Positions 24,202-35,780 of a DNA stretch of 64,000 nt are shown one piece after another. The stretch is from Sipunculus nudus. Taxonomy: Eukaryota > Annelida > Sipuncula > Golfingiida > Sipunculidae. The notes under the pieces are model-generated. The model did no database searches. It saw only the letters and a list, made by a program, of their open reading frames with translations, and was not told the origin of the DNA. Position 1 is the first letter of the stretch. The number at the start of each line of letters is the position of its first letter. The stretch is from NCBI GenBank assembly GCA_026874595.1, contig CM049315.1, positions 34,550,164 through 34,614,163 on the forward strand, read 5' to 3'. Made by a program: the position numbers and the translations under genes.

Positions 24202-25255
24202 TGGAACCCCCCTTGCAACCACCCCACAATTGCGACCACCCCACAATTACGACCACTTTGCTTGGTCCCGATTTTTTTGTTAGTTTATTTAAAATTACGA
24301 CCACCCCTAAATTCAGAATTACGACCAGAAATCCTGGCCCCAGTGCTAATGCGACCCCGCTAATGCTACCACCGCCAAGAAGTACTGAAACAACTTTTGT
24401 CACGAGTATATGGCTGCGCCTTGTCACAGGCGCCTTAACGAAAGATCAAAGAGGGTAACAAGGGTTCCCAACCCTAGAGTAACCCTTTCTGACTCGGTGT
24501 CCGTGCTGAGACTCGTGAGAGCTTAATATTTTTACTCATCAAATAATGTTCGATCCTCATTGGTCAAATTAATGATCTAGTTAATCCTAAATGTGCTCAT
24601 ACCTTACTCACACTGATTATTGAGTAGTCAGTCAAATGTATAAATACAAAGCTTGCATGGGGGCAAATCCATTGTCTTGCCTTATCAGATAAATTGCTGT
24701 CAGTTTATTTCTCTACTGGTCCAGTTTGCATTTAATTTGCTTGCTGTTTTGCAACCATGCCTCGGAAAGAGCGCTCCTTGAAGGAGAAAGTGGTGTTAAT
24801 CAAGGCGGAAACACCAGGATGCATGCAGTCACCGCCAACTGGCTCAGCAGTTAAGCGTCGGTAAAACTCAAGTGCAGGCCGAGGGCTAAATATATGACAG
24901 CCACGTATTATGTTCAATATGTTCAAGTAGGACCGTTATCTTCGTATTGTCTCTAGTGTAATTAAGTCACTACGTATGTGTACATGTATATATATTTTTA
25001 TCATGAATAAATATATAAAACAATTTTGTTTTCTTTTCAGCTACACAAAATAAAACATTCCTAATAAGGGTTCTCCGCTTAGTAAAATATTTTGTTATAA
25101 TTCACATTAAAGATATGCAATATATATAAACTGATACACATTAAACATGGCCTTGATATATGTGACCAAGGTAAGAGTTTCACAAATACGACCACCCCCA
25201 AATTACAACCACTTTTCTCAGTCCCCAGGGTGGTTGTAATTGTGGGGTTCCACTG
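24199..25255 (+). mobile_element. Internally deleted pogo/Tigger-type DNA transposon
   Basis: The left end CAGTGGAACCCC (24199-24210) is the exact inverse of the right end GGGGTTCCACTG (25244-25255). TA follows the right end, and CA (probably a mutated TA of the microsatellite) precedes the left end. TA target and CAGTGGAACC-type termini are typical of Tc1/mariner pogo/Tigger elements. Subterminal repeats of the type CACAATTRCGACCACCC occur two to three times inside the left end and again, in direct orientation, inside the right end (25180-25225). The right end also contains the 10-bp inverted pair ATTACAACCA/TGGTTGTAAT (25202-25211 and 25231-25240). At about 1.06 kb the element is shorter than an autonomous member and keeps only the start of the transposase gene (24757-24889). 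Confidence 0.8.
24757..24889 (+). pseudogene. Remnant of pogo/Tigger transposase N-terminus (CENP-B-type HTH), frameshifted
   Basis: From the ATG at 24757 the frame reads MPRKERSLKEKVVLIKAE, the usual basic start and first helix of a Tigger-type transposase DNA-binding domain. After about residue 18 the family-like reading moves to the +1 frame. There 24827-24886 encodes SHRQLAQQLSVGKTQVQ, the helix-turn-helix core (compare the family pattern SQRxLAxxFxVxKTQV), then TAA at 24887. So there is at least one indel between about 24811 and 24827. The original frame itself stops after 36 codons at the TAA at 24862-24864. The catalytic DDE domain is absent, so no active transposase can be made. The gene lies in the same direction as the element's left end and is preceded by about 550 bp of leader. 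Confidence 0.75.
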
Positions 25256-25257
25256 TA

Positions 25258-26563
25258 TAAAATGCATAAAAAAATTAGCTGTGTTTAAATGTGTGCCTAA
25301 ATGTGTGCACACATAAACTGGTACTGTATATAGCAGTGTAGTGGTATTGCAGGTTTTCCCAAAAATCACTTTAACCTCAATCCAATAGTTTAAACGTAGA
25401 CCCCATGAAGATTTTCACACATATATGCAAATACCCAAATACACTGATGGATCAAAACCATGCACAGTTACAAATTCATCTAATTATGAGCAATTTTTCA
25501 TGCATTTACTCAAATACATGTAAACGGGAACAGCTTAGTATATGATAGACAATATATTCACTTGTTGCTGGATAGGTTCTGAGTTTAAAATTAATCATTC
25601 AATTTTGGACAAGCAAGCAAGTCTAAATGTGCAGCAGGTAGAGTGGGAACTATTCATGAAAGTTTTCCACTGGTAGACATCTACCTGATTCTAATATTTA
25701 TTAAATACCAAAAAATGGGGACCCGTTGGGTCTTGTTGCAGGGGGGTATACTGCCGCACAGTGTGTCCCCAGACCGTTAAAGTAGCAACATCTGGTTATC
25801 AATACAGAACCAATCATTTATGTCTTTGTGTCTCTTATGCAAAGGTGAAGGTCAGCAATGGTAAGGTGATGATGTATTGGCAGACCTGTGATGTGATGCT
25901 GCCAGGAATTCAATTGTGTGTAAGTGGAAGAGCCAAATTGGTGTGCATTCTGTAAGTTCCATTTCTGCATGTTTTCTGGGTCAAACAAACAAACAGCTGA
26001 CAATTTGATCATAAAAAAGTCTCACCCTGAAAGAGGCTAAAATTATGAGGTTTTTGCCCATAAGAAATAGGTCAATGTATCTTTACCCCTATAAAATCTA
26101 AGTAAATACAGATAGCCCAAAAATAAGCAAAATCTGATAGAGTTTTTTGGATGACTGATTTTCGCACAAAATTTGGCACTGCTAGCTCTGATGGTTTATG
26201 AGATGGCATAGGTTCATCATCCAATAAGTGCCATAGGTTCGCTAACAAACTGTCTGCTTCTAATTTGCACATTGTTTTACCTTTTCTAGATGAGTCACAT
26301 TCACACCATCTCCTGACTGTGGGACACAATTTAATTTGTTAATTCTACACTAACTGTGTACCCCCAGTATTGATATTTTCTACTGTTATAAGTAAATCTA
26401 TATGGGTTTCTTTGGTCACCAAAGTGCAAAACCATCAAACAGAATTGAATTACAAAAAAACTGTTAAAGATCAGACAAAAAAGGCTTATAATTATTCAAT
26501 TTATCTTGATAGCTGAGCATTTGCAGACATTTAGTTTTTTTTAGTACTTCCTGATGAACATAG
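25258..26563. other. Unique sequence, nothing recognised
   Basis: The frames 25761-25955 (plus) and 25818-26012 and 26072-26329 (minus) overlap or lack family resemblance. No repeat partner was found. Confidence 0.5.
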
Positions 26564-26685
26564 AACTCATGCATCACGTTGCTTAGCTGAATTTTTGGAA
26601 AATTTTGCAAATGCAAAATATACTTATTTCTTTTGGTTTTTCATATATATTAACATTTTAAAAACTAAGAAGAAATGGCACAGCT
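26564..26685 (+). repeat. Dispersed repeat R4, copy A
   Basis: Matches 50947-51064 in the same orientation: ACTCATG..., CTTAGCTGAATTT, GCAAATGCAAAATATACTT, ATATATWARCATTT, and AAGARGAAATGG. The family is unclassified. Confidence 0.65.
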
Positions 26686-27200
26686 TAAATGAATCCCTTT
26701 AAATTATAATGGACATGAGCCAAAGTATTGTAATAAAGATTAATTTATTATATGAAATGAAATGCTATAAGAAAATTTAAATGAGCATGAACAAAATTTA
26801 ATAAGCATGTTAAAACAAACCAATTAGGTATAAATCGCATTTTCACTATGTAATAATTGATACTAATGGCCTGAAACCATTTTATGATGAAATAAGGAAT
26901 AAAATTGGCCTAAGTTTAATATGAAAAGGAAAATTATATGAACAAAAAATGTTTGAATGTAATTAAGTTTTCAATAGTTAAATATATGGCCATATGAGCT
27001 TAAAATTAATCCCACAAAAGTTTTGACAAAATGCATTATGTTCGGGCAATTAACTTCAAGAAATTACACAATACTGACCTAATTTCTAGTATGTACATAG
27101 GAAATATATAGAGGAATGGTTATATAAATATGATCAATATCAGATCAGTGATTTTGATATTATATGCAGTCTTGAAGTGTAACAATGGGTTTTTCATGGA
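26686..27200. other. Unique AT-rich sequence, nothing recognised
   Basis: Very A-rich plus strand without tandem structure. Confidence 0.5.
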
Positions 27201-27445
27201 AAATTGAGGTTTTTCCTTAATATCTCAAAGGAACAAAGTCATAGTGAACCAATGTTTGGTATGGTAGGAGATTTTGGGGACATCTAAATGTATGCCGAGT
27301 TTCGGATTCATAGGTTCAAATGGTTTCAAAGCGTGCCAGTTTAAAGTATGGACAGAAGGACGGCACGACATATGGACACACAAATAGATGGCACAAGGGA
27401 CAGACAGCCGATGGACATCACTATAGCTCAACTGACTTATAATCA
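27200..27445. repeat. Probable dispersed-repeat tail
   Basis: The segment AGTCATAGTGAACCAATG... ends in GGACAGAAGGACGGCACGAC, a second GGACAGACAGCCGATGGACA phrase, and CACTATAGCTCAACTGACTTA. This style of GACGGAC-rich tail followed by an AAGCTC-like phrase is common in mollusc repeats. No second copy occurs in the window. Confidence 0.3.
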
Positions 27446-28552
27446 GCTAAGCTAATGGTAAAATAGTTACCATAAAATATCTTATCCAATGTCAGATGAA
27501 TAACTTCTCTTGTGGTAGATAGTGAACAAATTTAAAACACCACCCAAAGTGTTTACTTAAGGTACTGGAAACATAGCACCCAGCACCGTGAAATAAGACC
27601 ACTGCAAATAAATGGTCGTCTCTGATGAATGATGTGCCAAGATAATGACGTCTGCTTGGAAATGATGTAACAGAATACATGGTATTCTTCAATTTCTTCC
27701 ATCCTGGATTATTCATCATTGACTTTCTTTGACAGGAGTACTTTGTATCTGCCAGTAAGATTAACACAGCGACCAAGTAATATAAAATACCAAATTTACC
27801 ATGTGAGACGTTGTATAGTTGATGGGGTATATACTGACTAAGAATCTACACACACCTAATAATATATGGCATTCCTGTTTTGGGAAACTTCTATGACGTC
27901 CCTTTTTTGTGCTTGAAATATTCTCAATTGTTTGTAATTTTAATGTGTGGAATAATCAACACCCATAATTCATTTAATATCAATATTTGCCAGTTTGCCT
28001 ATCTTTTTTAAAATGTTGAACATATTCCAAGTGCTTCCCTAGGTCAGCCAAGTCCGGTTTTCAATTAAGGATGCTGGTACTCCTTCAGGACAGACCATCA
28101 GCCTGTTGTCTCCACTGCTTAAAGCTTTGTGTATATTATACATTTAAAACTGTCTGTGATACACATGCTTTTAGGCAAATTTTCATTCTTGTAGCTTAAT
28201 TTTCCATGCTCCTATGCTGTCTTAGGAGCCATAATAGTGCTAGAGGCTATAGATTATAAATTCTGCATTCTCTGTGATCTGTGACCAGCAGTTCCCTTTC
28301 ATACCTCTGGGTGTAGAGGGCACATCATTGCAGTGGACACCCTTGCCAGGAATATAACCAATGAATACATTCCAAGCATTGACACAGACCAACATTACAG
28401 TGCAGAAAGGTCAATGCTTTACACATTAAAAAAAACATGTTCAATGGTAAAAAAAAACTAAGATGGCCAAAATGGAGATCCGGAAAGTAAAAGGTTAAAC
28501 AAATAACTTTAGGAGTGCAGGTAAAACCCATTCCCCTTGTCACAACCATCTC
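27446..28552. other. Unique sequence, nothing recognised
   Basis: Minus-strand frames of 94 codons (27492-27776) and 74 codons (28325-28549) have no identifiable domain. 27560-27780 is slightly GC-richer and non-repetitive. Confidence 0.5.
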
Positions 28553-28745
28553 TCTGAAGAGAGATTCTCAACCGGATGATGTCCTCTGAGTACTTTTGTC
28601 GCATCTAAAAGCACCCTATCGAACCCTGACAGTTAAGTTTTATACCCAGTTTCTCGAAACTGCTCATATAGACTGCCAATTTGTGTATGCTCTAAAACCC
28701 AGATGCCACAAGTCACATTTAAAAATTGTGGGTATTCTTAATGTA
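28553..28745 (+). repeat. Dispersed repeat R3, copy A
   Basis: Matches 38225-38402 in the same orientation: AGATTCTC..CYGGA, ACTTTT, CTATCnAACnCTGACAG, TTGTGTATGCTCTAAAACCC, AGATGCCACA, AAAATTGTGGGTAT. The copies are strongly diverged with small indels. The boundary may extend further to the right. Unclassified. Confidence 0.65.
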
Positions 28746-30792
28746 ATTAATAATTAAAACTAATCGTTTACATTGTTCTTCTTAACTTTTTTCAATATCT
28801 TTTTCCCCATTCTGGCAAATGGATTTGACCATACTGAGTTCCATTATAAGATTATGATACTGAATGTCCTTCAATGCAAAGCAGCATGTAAAATTATCGA
28901 AGAGCTGGTCCTAGGATGTCATAACAACTTACAGACAGGATTGTAACTATAATTATCTATCTATAAGAGTGACATTTGAGTATATTCCAACATGGAAAGG
29001 CCTGTGGTTTATTCATCTGTACAGAGCAGGTGTGCACAATATCAAATTAGATCAGGAATCACATTCTATCTCTTTATTTAAATGACAAACAATTAAGCAC
29101 AGCAAAACTGCAATAAAATTAAATTCCAACATGGACAATTCATCTGACTGGAACATGCTAAGGTTTCCATGATTGTTATCACTTATTCAGTGTCCAGCAG
29201 AATCATTAGTGTCCAAAGGAATAGCCAACACATTAAATTTTACAAGTTGATGTGACAGAGAAAATCTCTTGTCTAGACAGAGAGACAAGAGAGGCGTCTG
29301 CAGCAGCCCTCCTCAACTGGACAAGACTAATCAGTGGAGCAAGTAGGCTTCCATCTATGATCGCAGGTTACTTAAGCAAAAACATTTTCCAAGCTCAACC
29401 TATCCTTCTTCAAAAGTTTATTCTTTCACTGATAATCTCAACTGTAATACCAAGCATGTTCTTGCATTTAATAAGAAGAGCTTGGATATTCCAAACAGAC
29501 TCTTGCTGGTATCTTTTGATTGTTACCTAAGCCATACAGTGGTCCAAGACACTTCATAACTGACAATGCTTAAGTATATATTTTTATATTTGTCAGGTCT
29601 GCAAGTCACACAGGATTCAAAGTGATACTTTTATTAACAGTGAGAGCAGCTAAACAGAACAGCAAGCAATGTAATACCCAGTCTTCTGTGCAGTTCTGGG
29701 TGCAGGCTATCATGCATGTCCTATCTTGTATGAGGTCTCATTTGTACACAACTAAATTTCTACAGAACTGTAAACCACTCGAAGGCAATATTACCAAAGC
29801 AATGTTTACCAAGCTGGAAGTCACATGTTCAGTTTCCCACTCTTGCAATCAATAAATATATTTGTAAGTAAACTTCATAGCCATGCATCTCTAACATGTA
29901 ATGAACTGCTTCTGGCCTCCTTTATATTGCAGCATATCCTCTTTACAATTGTGCTGTAATGGTACGTCATCTCAGTATATACTCTCAATTAACATTCCAT
30001 ACAGATTACAATTGATATAATTATGTATTTTATATACTAAGTTCCAAACTCTTCCCAACTGGAGTTCATGTATAATCAGACATTATAACCAATTTTTAGA
30101 GAGACAGACATGCAGGCAGCCATTGACTGTATTAAACACGACTGGCAATGTCTACATTGATCAGGTAATGAGTTTGGGTTCCTAGAATTGTATAGTATTA
30201 AACTTCCATGACTTATCCCTGGCGAATGCTGAAAATTCCAGAACAAATCAACCTTCCTTTGGCAGTATAACATTAAAAAGCCATGATAGCATATCAAATT
30301 GTTTGGATGTGAGACAAAATATAACAACCAAGCTGTTTCTCTCAATGGACCTATCAATTTCATGGTGTTAACATGATCTCATATATTTCCTCTTAAAAAT
30401 ATTTTCCCCTGGTTAGAATAAGGAATAGTAATTTTCCCAGGGTTAGTTCATTTCCAGGATTTCTTGGAATGCTGTGAATCTCCAAAATAAAATGCATTTT
30501 GGTCTCAAGCATAATTTTTCTGACAATGACATGTATAACTTGACAAACATATCCAGAATTCTCGATCAAATGTTTTTACTTCACTCAGCCGTAAATCACA
30601 GTATAACACATGACATAAACGCTGAGAGGATAAATAAACCACTTATAATATGTTTGTTGAACCAAAAACATTCTGTACTGAAGGCCAGAAGGCAATTTAT
30701 AAACAATTATATATGTTAAATAAGGACTTCTGTACAAGTTTTAATTGATGCCTCTTTTTCACCATATCAAAAAATATATAAAAATATAAATC
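28746..30792. other. Unique sequence, nothing recognised
   Basis: Frames at 29252-29530 (92 codons, plus) and 30076-30363 (95 codons, minus) show no domain or splice flanks. The block is AT-rich without tandem repeats. Confidence 0.5.
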
Positions 30793-31104
30793 GAGGCCCA
30801 GATTAGAATCTGGCCTAATTTAAAACTGAGCCAGCCCAGATCAAAATTTTGATTTGGACAGGCCTAGATCAAAATTCTAATCTGGGCCAGCCCAGTTTAA
30901 AATCAGTCCAGACCAGATTTAAATCCTGAAGTCTTCACCACAGGATTGTAATCTGTACTGGCCCAAATCAAAATTTTAATTTGGGCTGGCCCAGTTTCAA
31001 ACTGGTCTGGCCCAGATTAGAATTTTGATCTGGGCCAGTCCATATCAAAATTTTGATTTGGGCTGGCCCAGTTTTAAATTGGGCCAGATTCTAATCTGGG
31101 CCTC
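30793..31104. mobile_element. 312-bp foldback element made of nested palindromes
   Basis: The ends are inverse copies: GAGGCCCAGATTAGAATCTG at 30793 and CAGATTCTAATCTGGGCCTC ending at 31104. The match continues inward for about 95 bp with few differences and, with one ~28-bp length difference, to the central loop near 30929-30940 (AATCCTG and CAGGATT). Within each arm are shorter self-complementary words, notably ATCAAAATTTTGAT, and phrases such as GATCTGGGCCAG. The sequence alternates between versions of GGGCCAGCCCA and AAAATTTTNAT, so arms can also pair locally. No target-site duplication is clear and no coding capacity exists. A transcript would fold into a hairpin about 150 bp long. Confidence 0.85.
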
Positions 31105-31261
31105 TACATATACATTAAGTACAAGTTAATTTAAGATAATTATAAATATATACATATATAATTAATTCTTTTGTCCTGCCTGTGCTTTATTTTTATCACC
31201 AGTATGGTTTATTTACTATATTTTATTCTTCTAGGAAAAGGTTGCAAACAAGTGATGTATA

Positions 31262-31663
31262 CTGTGGTTGGCTTTATTTTTGCGAGGCTGAAATTTTGCA
31301 ATTTCTTCATTTTGAATGTTTCATGAGGGTTTCATTTTCGCGATTGCATCAGAACCTGTAAAATCTTAGTTTGACAGGATCAGTATAAGTTTAGAATACA
31401 ATATCTACAATACCTAATTATTTTCTGGTTCAGTCATTAAATTAGGACTTGGATCACAGTCGATATGTATCAAAGTCTTTTTGTACAGCTAATGCATGGG
31501 CCATTTTCGAAACCATGCACAAATCAGGTTTGTAATGAGGTTGATTTCAGAGTTCATCTTAGTTGATGGGGCATCTTATTCCCAAGGGATTCATATTAGC
31601 GATTATTTCACATTCAAAAATATTGTGAAAATAAAACCCTCGCGAATAAAAAGGCTACCACAG
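31262..31663. mobile_element. 402-bp MITE with TA target duplication
   Basis: The left end CTGTGGTTGGCTTTATTTTT and the inverse of the right end CTGTGGTAGCCTTTTTATTC, both followed by GCGAGG, form terminal inverted repeats of about 26 bp. Both ends are flanked by TA (31260-31261 and 31664-31665). Subterminal TTTTCGCGATT-like CpG words recur at both ends. There is no transposase, so it is a non-autonomous element of a TA-targeting (Tc1/mariner-like) group. Confidence 0.8.
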
Positions 31664-31799
31664 TATCAATGACCTATCAGAAATTTGACATTGTAACATG
31701 AAGCACATGGCCTGGTATCAAAGGCATGTCCTTTCCTGAAAAGAAACACACCATTCTGCAATTTATTTTATGGTAAATGCATGTAGCACAGCTTTAGAT

Positions 31800-32370
31800 A
31801 TATCATAGAATCCATTTAAAAACCACAATGACACATTATAACTGTCTGAATACATGTCATATAATTTACAGATTGCATATGAACATCAATTACATATTAT
31901 AGCTGAAAACAGGTCATATTCATATTTTCCAACTGAAAATCAGTTATATAGCTGAATGTACATCATATTTAAAGATTCCATTTGAACATCATGCAAGATT
32001 CAAACTGAACATATGTCATATTTACAACTTTCATTTGAACATTAATTATATATAATTACATATTATGACTGAACAAATGTCATATTTATTTGAACATCAT
32101 TTATATATAATAAAAATTTTATGGAACATATGTCATATTCATAGAGCTTTCATTCAAACATCCAAGCCACCAATTATAACTGAATATCAGATATTATTGA
32201 TTCAAGTTGATAATCACAATTACAGATAATTACTGAACATATAGATAGATTTGATTTCAATATCACAGTTACAGATTATAACCAAACATTATATTTATAG
32301 ATTCCAGATTAGAACTCAACATCAAAGTTCTATAATTCAGCTGGTTAAACATCACAGTTACAGAACAAAT
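31800..32370. repeat. Decayed ~50-60-bp tandem array, about ten units
   Basis: Units begin CTGAACATATGTCATATTTA, continue with GATTCCATTTGAACATCA and end with TTACAnATTATAA. Starts are visible near 31849, 31912, 31952, 32003, 32070, 32124, 32177, 32232 and 32281. Units differ by indels and substitutions, so the array is old. Confidence 0.7.
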
Positions 32371-33594
32371 CAACAATATATCAACCAAGGATAGAATTGC
32401 TTTTGCATTCTGAAGAAATATTTCATAACACCTGCTACTCTGCCACATGCAGTGATCTTAATACACTGAGGAATAAAATTTCTTTACATCTACATTTATC
32501 ACACTTTTATTTGCAAGAGTTGAAACCATTACATCTCTTCAAGTAATACACTTCTTTTTATATGACAGATGTTATTGTCAATGCATAAATTTTCAAAACA
32601 AGTTTAATGCATATAAATAACAAATCTTTATATGATGATTTAATGCATATACCATGTTGATAATTTTACATATTTTATATTAGTATCATATCTCTGTCTT
32701 AACAATACTTAATATAGTATTCATCCTCCAATTGTTAGTAAAAGCCACAGTCATAATGAAACCACTGGTGACAATTTCTCCATGCTATATTATTCAGGAC
32801 TCCTTATATTCAGAAGTATCTGAAAGGTTTTTGGTCTCACACTGAAAAAGTCTGAAAAAGTTAAAGTTTGATTACATATTTAATTCATAAATCATCTCAT
32901 CATTTCTGAAATAAGTCTATAGTTTTATATTTAAGTAAATTGATCAACTTCCATGTGACCTTTCCAGCGCTCCGTAACCGTGGTGATAAACCACCACTGG
33001 ATGCAAGGGTCATTTATTTAATTATAAATCAATGATACCAATTGATGGAATCAATTTCAAGAAAAGTCCTATTGTTCTGGCAAGGTACCACATGCCAGCG
33101 TCAAGTCCAATCTCCTGAACAAAGTTGGGCTCCGAAAGCGATTAGCCGGGATTGGTGAAAACCTGAGCAGAGCCACCCAGTTGGTGAGATATTCCATCCA
33201 TCTTGTATTTCATCTATTGCCGGGCACTGTGAGGTCCTACGTAATCCATCTCAACTAAGACAAACCTGGCCTCTTTCTCTTTTTGTTGTCCATGTCCACA
33301 AAACAAAGCTTATCTCAAGAGTATAAAGAGACAGTGCGTGAGGAAAATGGCCAAATTGTGCAGGACAACTGGCGCCAATTTGATGTATACAGGAAGCTAA
33401 AAGTTTTATCAATTTCTTTATCAATTCAGATCTACATATATTCTCATTTGTTGTCTGTAGTTGACTGTACACATGTAAATGTGACATGGCATGACCCACG
33501 CTACTTGTCACATCACTAGGTTTGAATGCATCTTTTTTCCAGTTTATGACAATGATAACTTGAGCATATCAACTGACTGGCAAAATTAATACCC
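32371..33594. other. Unique sequence with one GC-richer island
   Basis: 33080-33250 is GC-rich and non-repetitive. A plus-strand frame is open there for about 69 codons and could end at a GTGAGA donor near 33187, but minus-strand frames are open too, so it may be a regulatory island. Nothing else is recognised. Confidence 0.4.
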
Positions 33595-33618
33595 TATATA
33601 CATATATATATATATAAT
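33595..33618. repeat. (TA)n microsatellite
   Basis: TATACATATATATATATATAA run. Confidence 0.8.
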
Positions 33619-35340
33619 TGTTATTTAACTTCAGTGAAAGACCTCATTTTACAGGAATAAAAATTCTTGACTCCAGCTTTCATCCTCTCTAACTGAATGA
33701 CTCCAAAAAGAATATCTGCTTATTGGCAGTAAAAAATTGAAAATAACCCCCATAAAGTATAAACATTTATATATATATATGAAAAAATTGCAACTGAAAC
33801 TCATTCATGGAGGTTATAAAGGTAAAGAAATGTAATAAAACTTTTAATTATTATGGGACAAATTTCAGAAGAGCCTCAAACAATACATCAACTTAACTGC
33901 TTCCTCCAAAAAATTCAAAGTCCATTTATGTTCAAAAATGGATAAAATTAATTCAACCCCCATAATATAAAGAAGTTTTATCACAAAACAAGTAAACATT
34001 CATTTATTATAATTGTTTGAATTAAAAGGCTCTTTCCCAGCAATCTGCTGGAAAACCTTTTCATCCAATATGTTTTTATTTTGTGTCAAGTCTGAAAAAG
34101 AATAAGAAACAAATTATGGCAGAAGATTATTAGCTGAAACACTTAATGTTCCTTGTGTTGAAGGTTAAAAGCAATCGCGTATGGGGCCACACTCACTGCA
34201 GGCGTTCTGATATATTGCTTGCTCAGAATATGTGACATCTGGTATTCTTAAGTGTCAAGGACTGATTTACTCTCATTCATCACAACATTACATTATAACA
34301 TGACAATAACCAATAAACAAGATGAAAAACAATTATAATTAGCAGCTCATGATAAGATACATTAATTAAGGACTGCATGGCTGTCATGAGAAACGTTCAT
34401 TTCAATAATCTGCCCATGTTTAGGTAATGATTGTTGATCAAATTTTAACATTTGAAATTTGTTTATGCAACGTACTGCATCAGTTTGCAAATATGTGGAA
34501 TGATCATTGTTCAAGTGATACCATTGTACATGGTACCTTAATAACATGCATGTTGATGAAACTGATGAAAAGTGTATTGACTTGCTTTCCATATACCTCA
34601 TTTGATTTCAGGTTAAATATTTTTATAAATTTTAAATATGTTTACTGCATGGTATTCACTGAATGTATTTCATGCTAGATATATAAAAAATAAATGCTAA
34701 ACTTTAAAAAAATATATAAATATATTACTGATTCATGAAGATCATAATTATTAATATATCAACAATTTCTTGTCAAAGCCTGGTCACATCGAGATTGCTC
34801 CTAATTAATAAGTCATACACGGATCAATTATTACTTTTAAAAGAAATCAGCATCTGTGCAAGGGATTGTAGTGTGGCACTTTCAAAGTTTTTTATGTTTA
34901 TCTTTTATATTAAATTAAAATCCTCATGTCAAAAGAGTAAGATCTCGAGAAAATAATATCCTTGCCATCCTATACTAGATCCATTAAATTTAAATTAAAA
35001 TGATTAGAATGCTTTAAAAGTCTTGAATAAAAGCATGTCCTTAGACATTTGAAGTTGGATAAAGTGCCTGGCTGGTACTAAATTAAGAGATCAGTTTAAA
35101 TTCAATACAGATCCAATGTGAGCACCCGGAAAGCATATACATCCTTAAATTCTTTGCCCAATAAGAACCAAATTTCGGTAGAGATTTCATGAAATCCTAT
35201 GATAAATTGTTGAGGCAACTTTCACACAGACAAACAGACAGATGAAACAACAACAGGGAGGACTGTACAACTGTGAGATCTAAAACAAACTATCTCAGCT
35301 TTCAAGAACCAGTTTTCCATATATGAAAATGTGCGATTAT
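33619..35340. other. Unique AT-rich sequence, nothing firm
   Basis: At 35180-35245, TTTCATGAAATCC followed by CACAGACAAACAGACAGATG resembles the repeat tails at 3772 and 49448. Frames at 34362-34956 lack domains. Confidence 0.45.
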
Positions 35341-35780
35341 TTTAAGTTAATTTTCAGAATGCATTTCCTGCAGGAAAACAAAACCATTCAACATTTTCAA
35401 GAGCAATCTGCATGAGCCACACTGCCTTAGTTGATGATTGGAAAGACCCTGAAAACACAGCTAGCTCATTTAATTCAAACATCCCAAGAAGTGTGCCACA
35501 TAATTGAAGTTTATGGCATGAAATTTCCCTTTGAATGCGAGGGCTTTTATGAATTACTCTGTAATTTATATCTTCCAGTACACCTGGTTGATGGGTTTCT
35601 ACGGCTAGTGGTCGCAATATAAGATAGTAAATCACCAGGTGATGTCACGGTGGAACCATCAAATATCACCCAGCTTGTGTTTATGAGAGCCCCATTTGTC
35701 ACCGCAAAAACTTCACAAATAATCCTTTGAAAATATTCTTTACTACAGCAACAGTCTCAGTCTAAACATCCCTTTAAAAT
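35341..35780. promoter_or_regulatory. Candidate conserved non-coding island
   Basis: A non-repetitive block rich in homeodomain-type cores (CATTTAATTC, CATAATTGAAG, CTGTAATTTAT). It has a perfect 14-bp palindrome TTTCCTGCAGGAAA (35364-35377) and two E-boxes (CACCTG near 35581, CAGGTG near 35637). The overlapping frames on both strands (35354-35635 minus, 35431-35622 plus) cannot both be real and neither shows a domain. An enhancer role is inferred only. Confidence 0.25.

Noticed and set aside
24083-24427. 114-codon minus-strand frame with a long Tyr-Ile run
   Set aside because: It covers the TA microsatellite and the transposon's left end; the Tyr-Ile run is the (TA)n translation.
33060-33250. 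Possible plus-strand exon ending at a GTGAGA donor
   Set aside because: The opposite strand is also open and no good acceptor was found; I kept it only as a GC-richer island.
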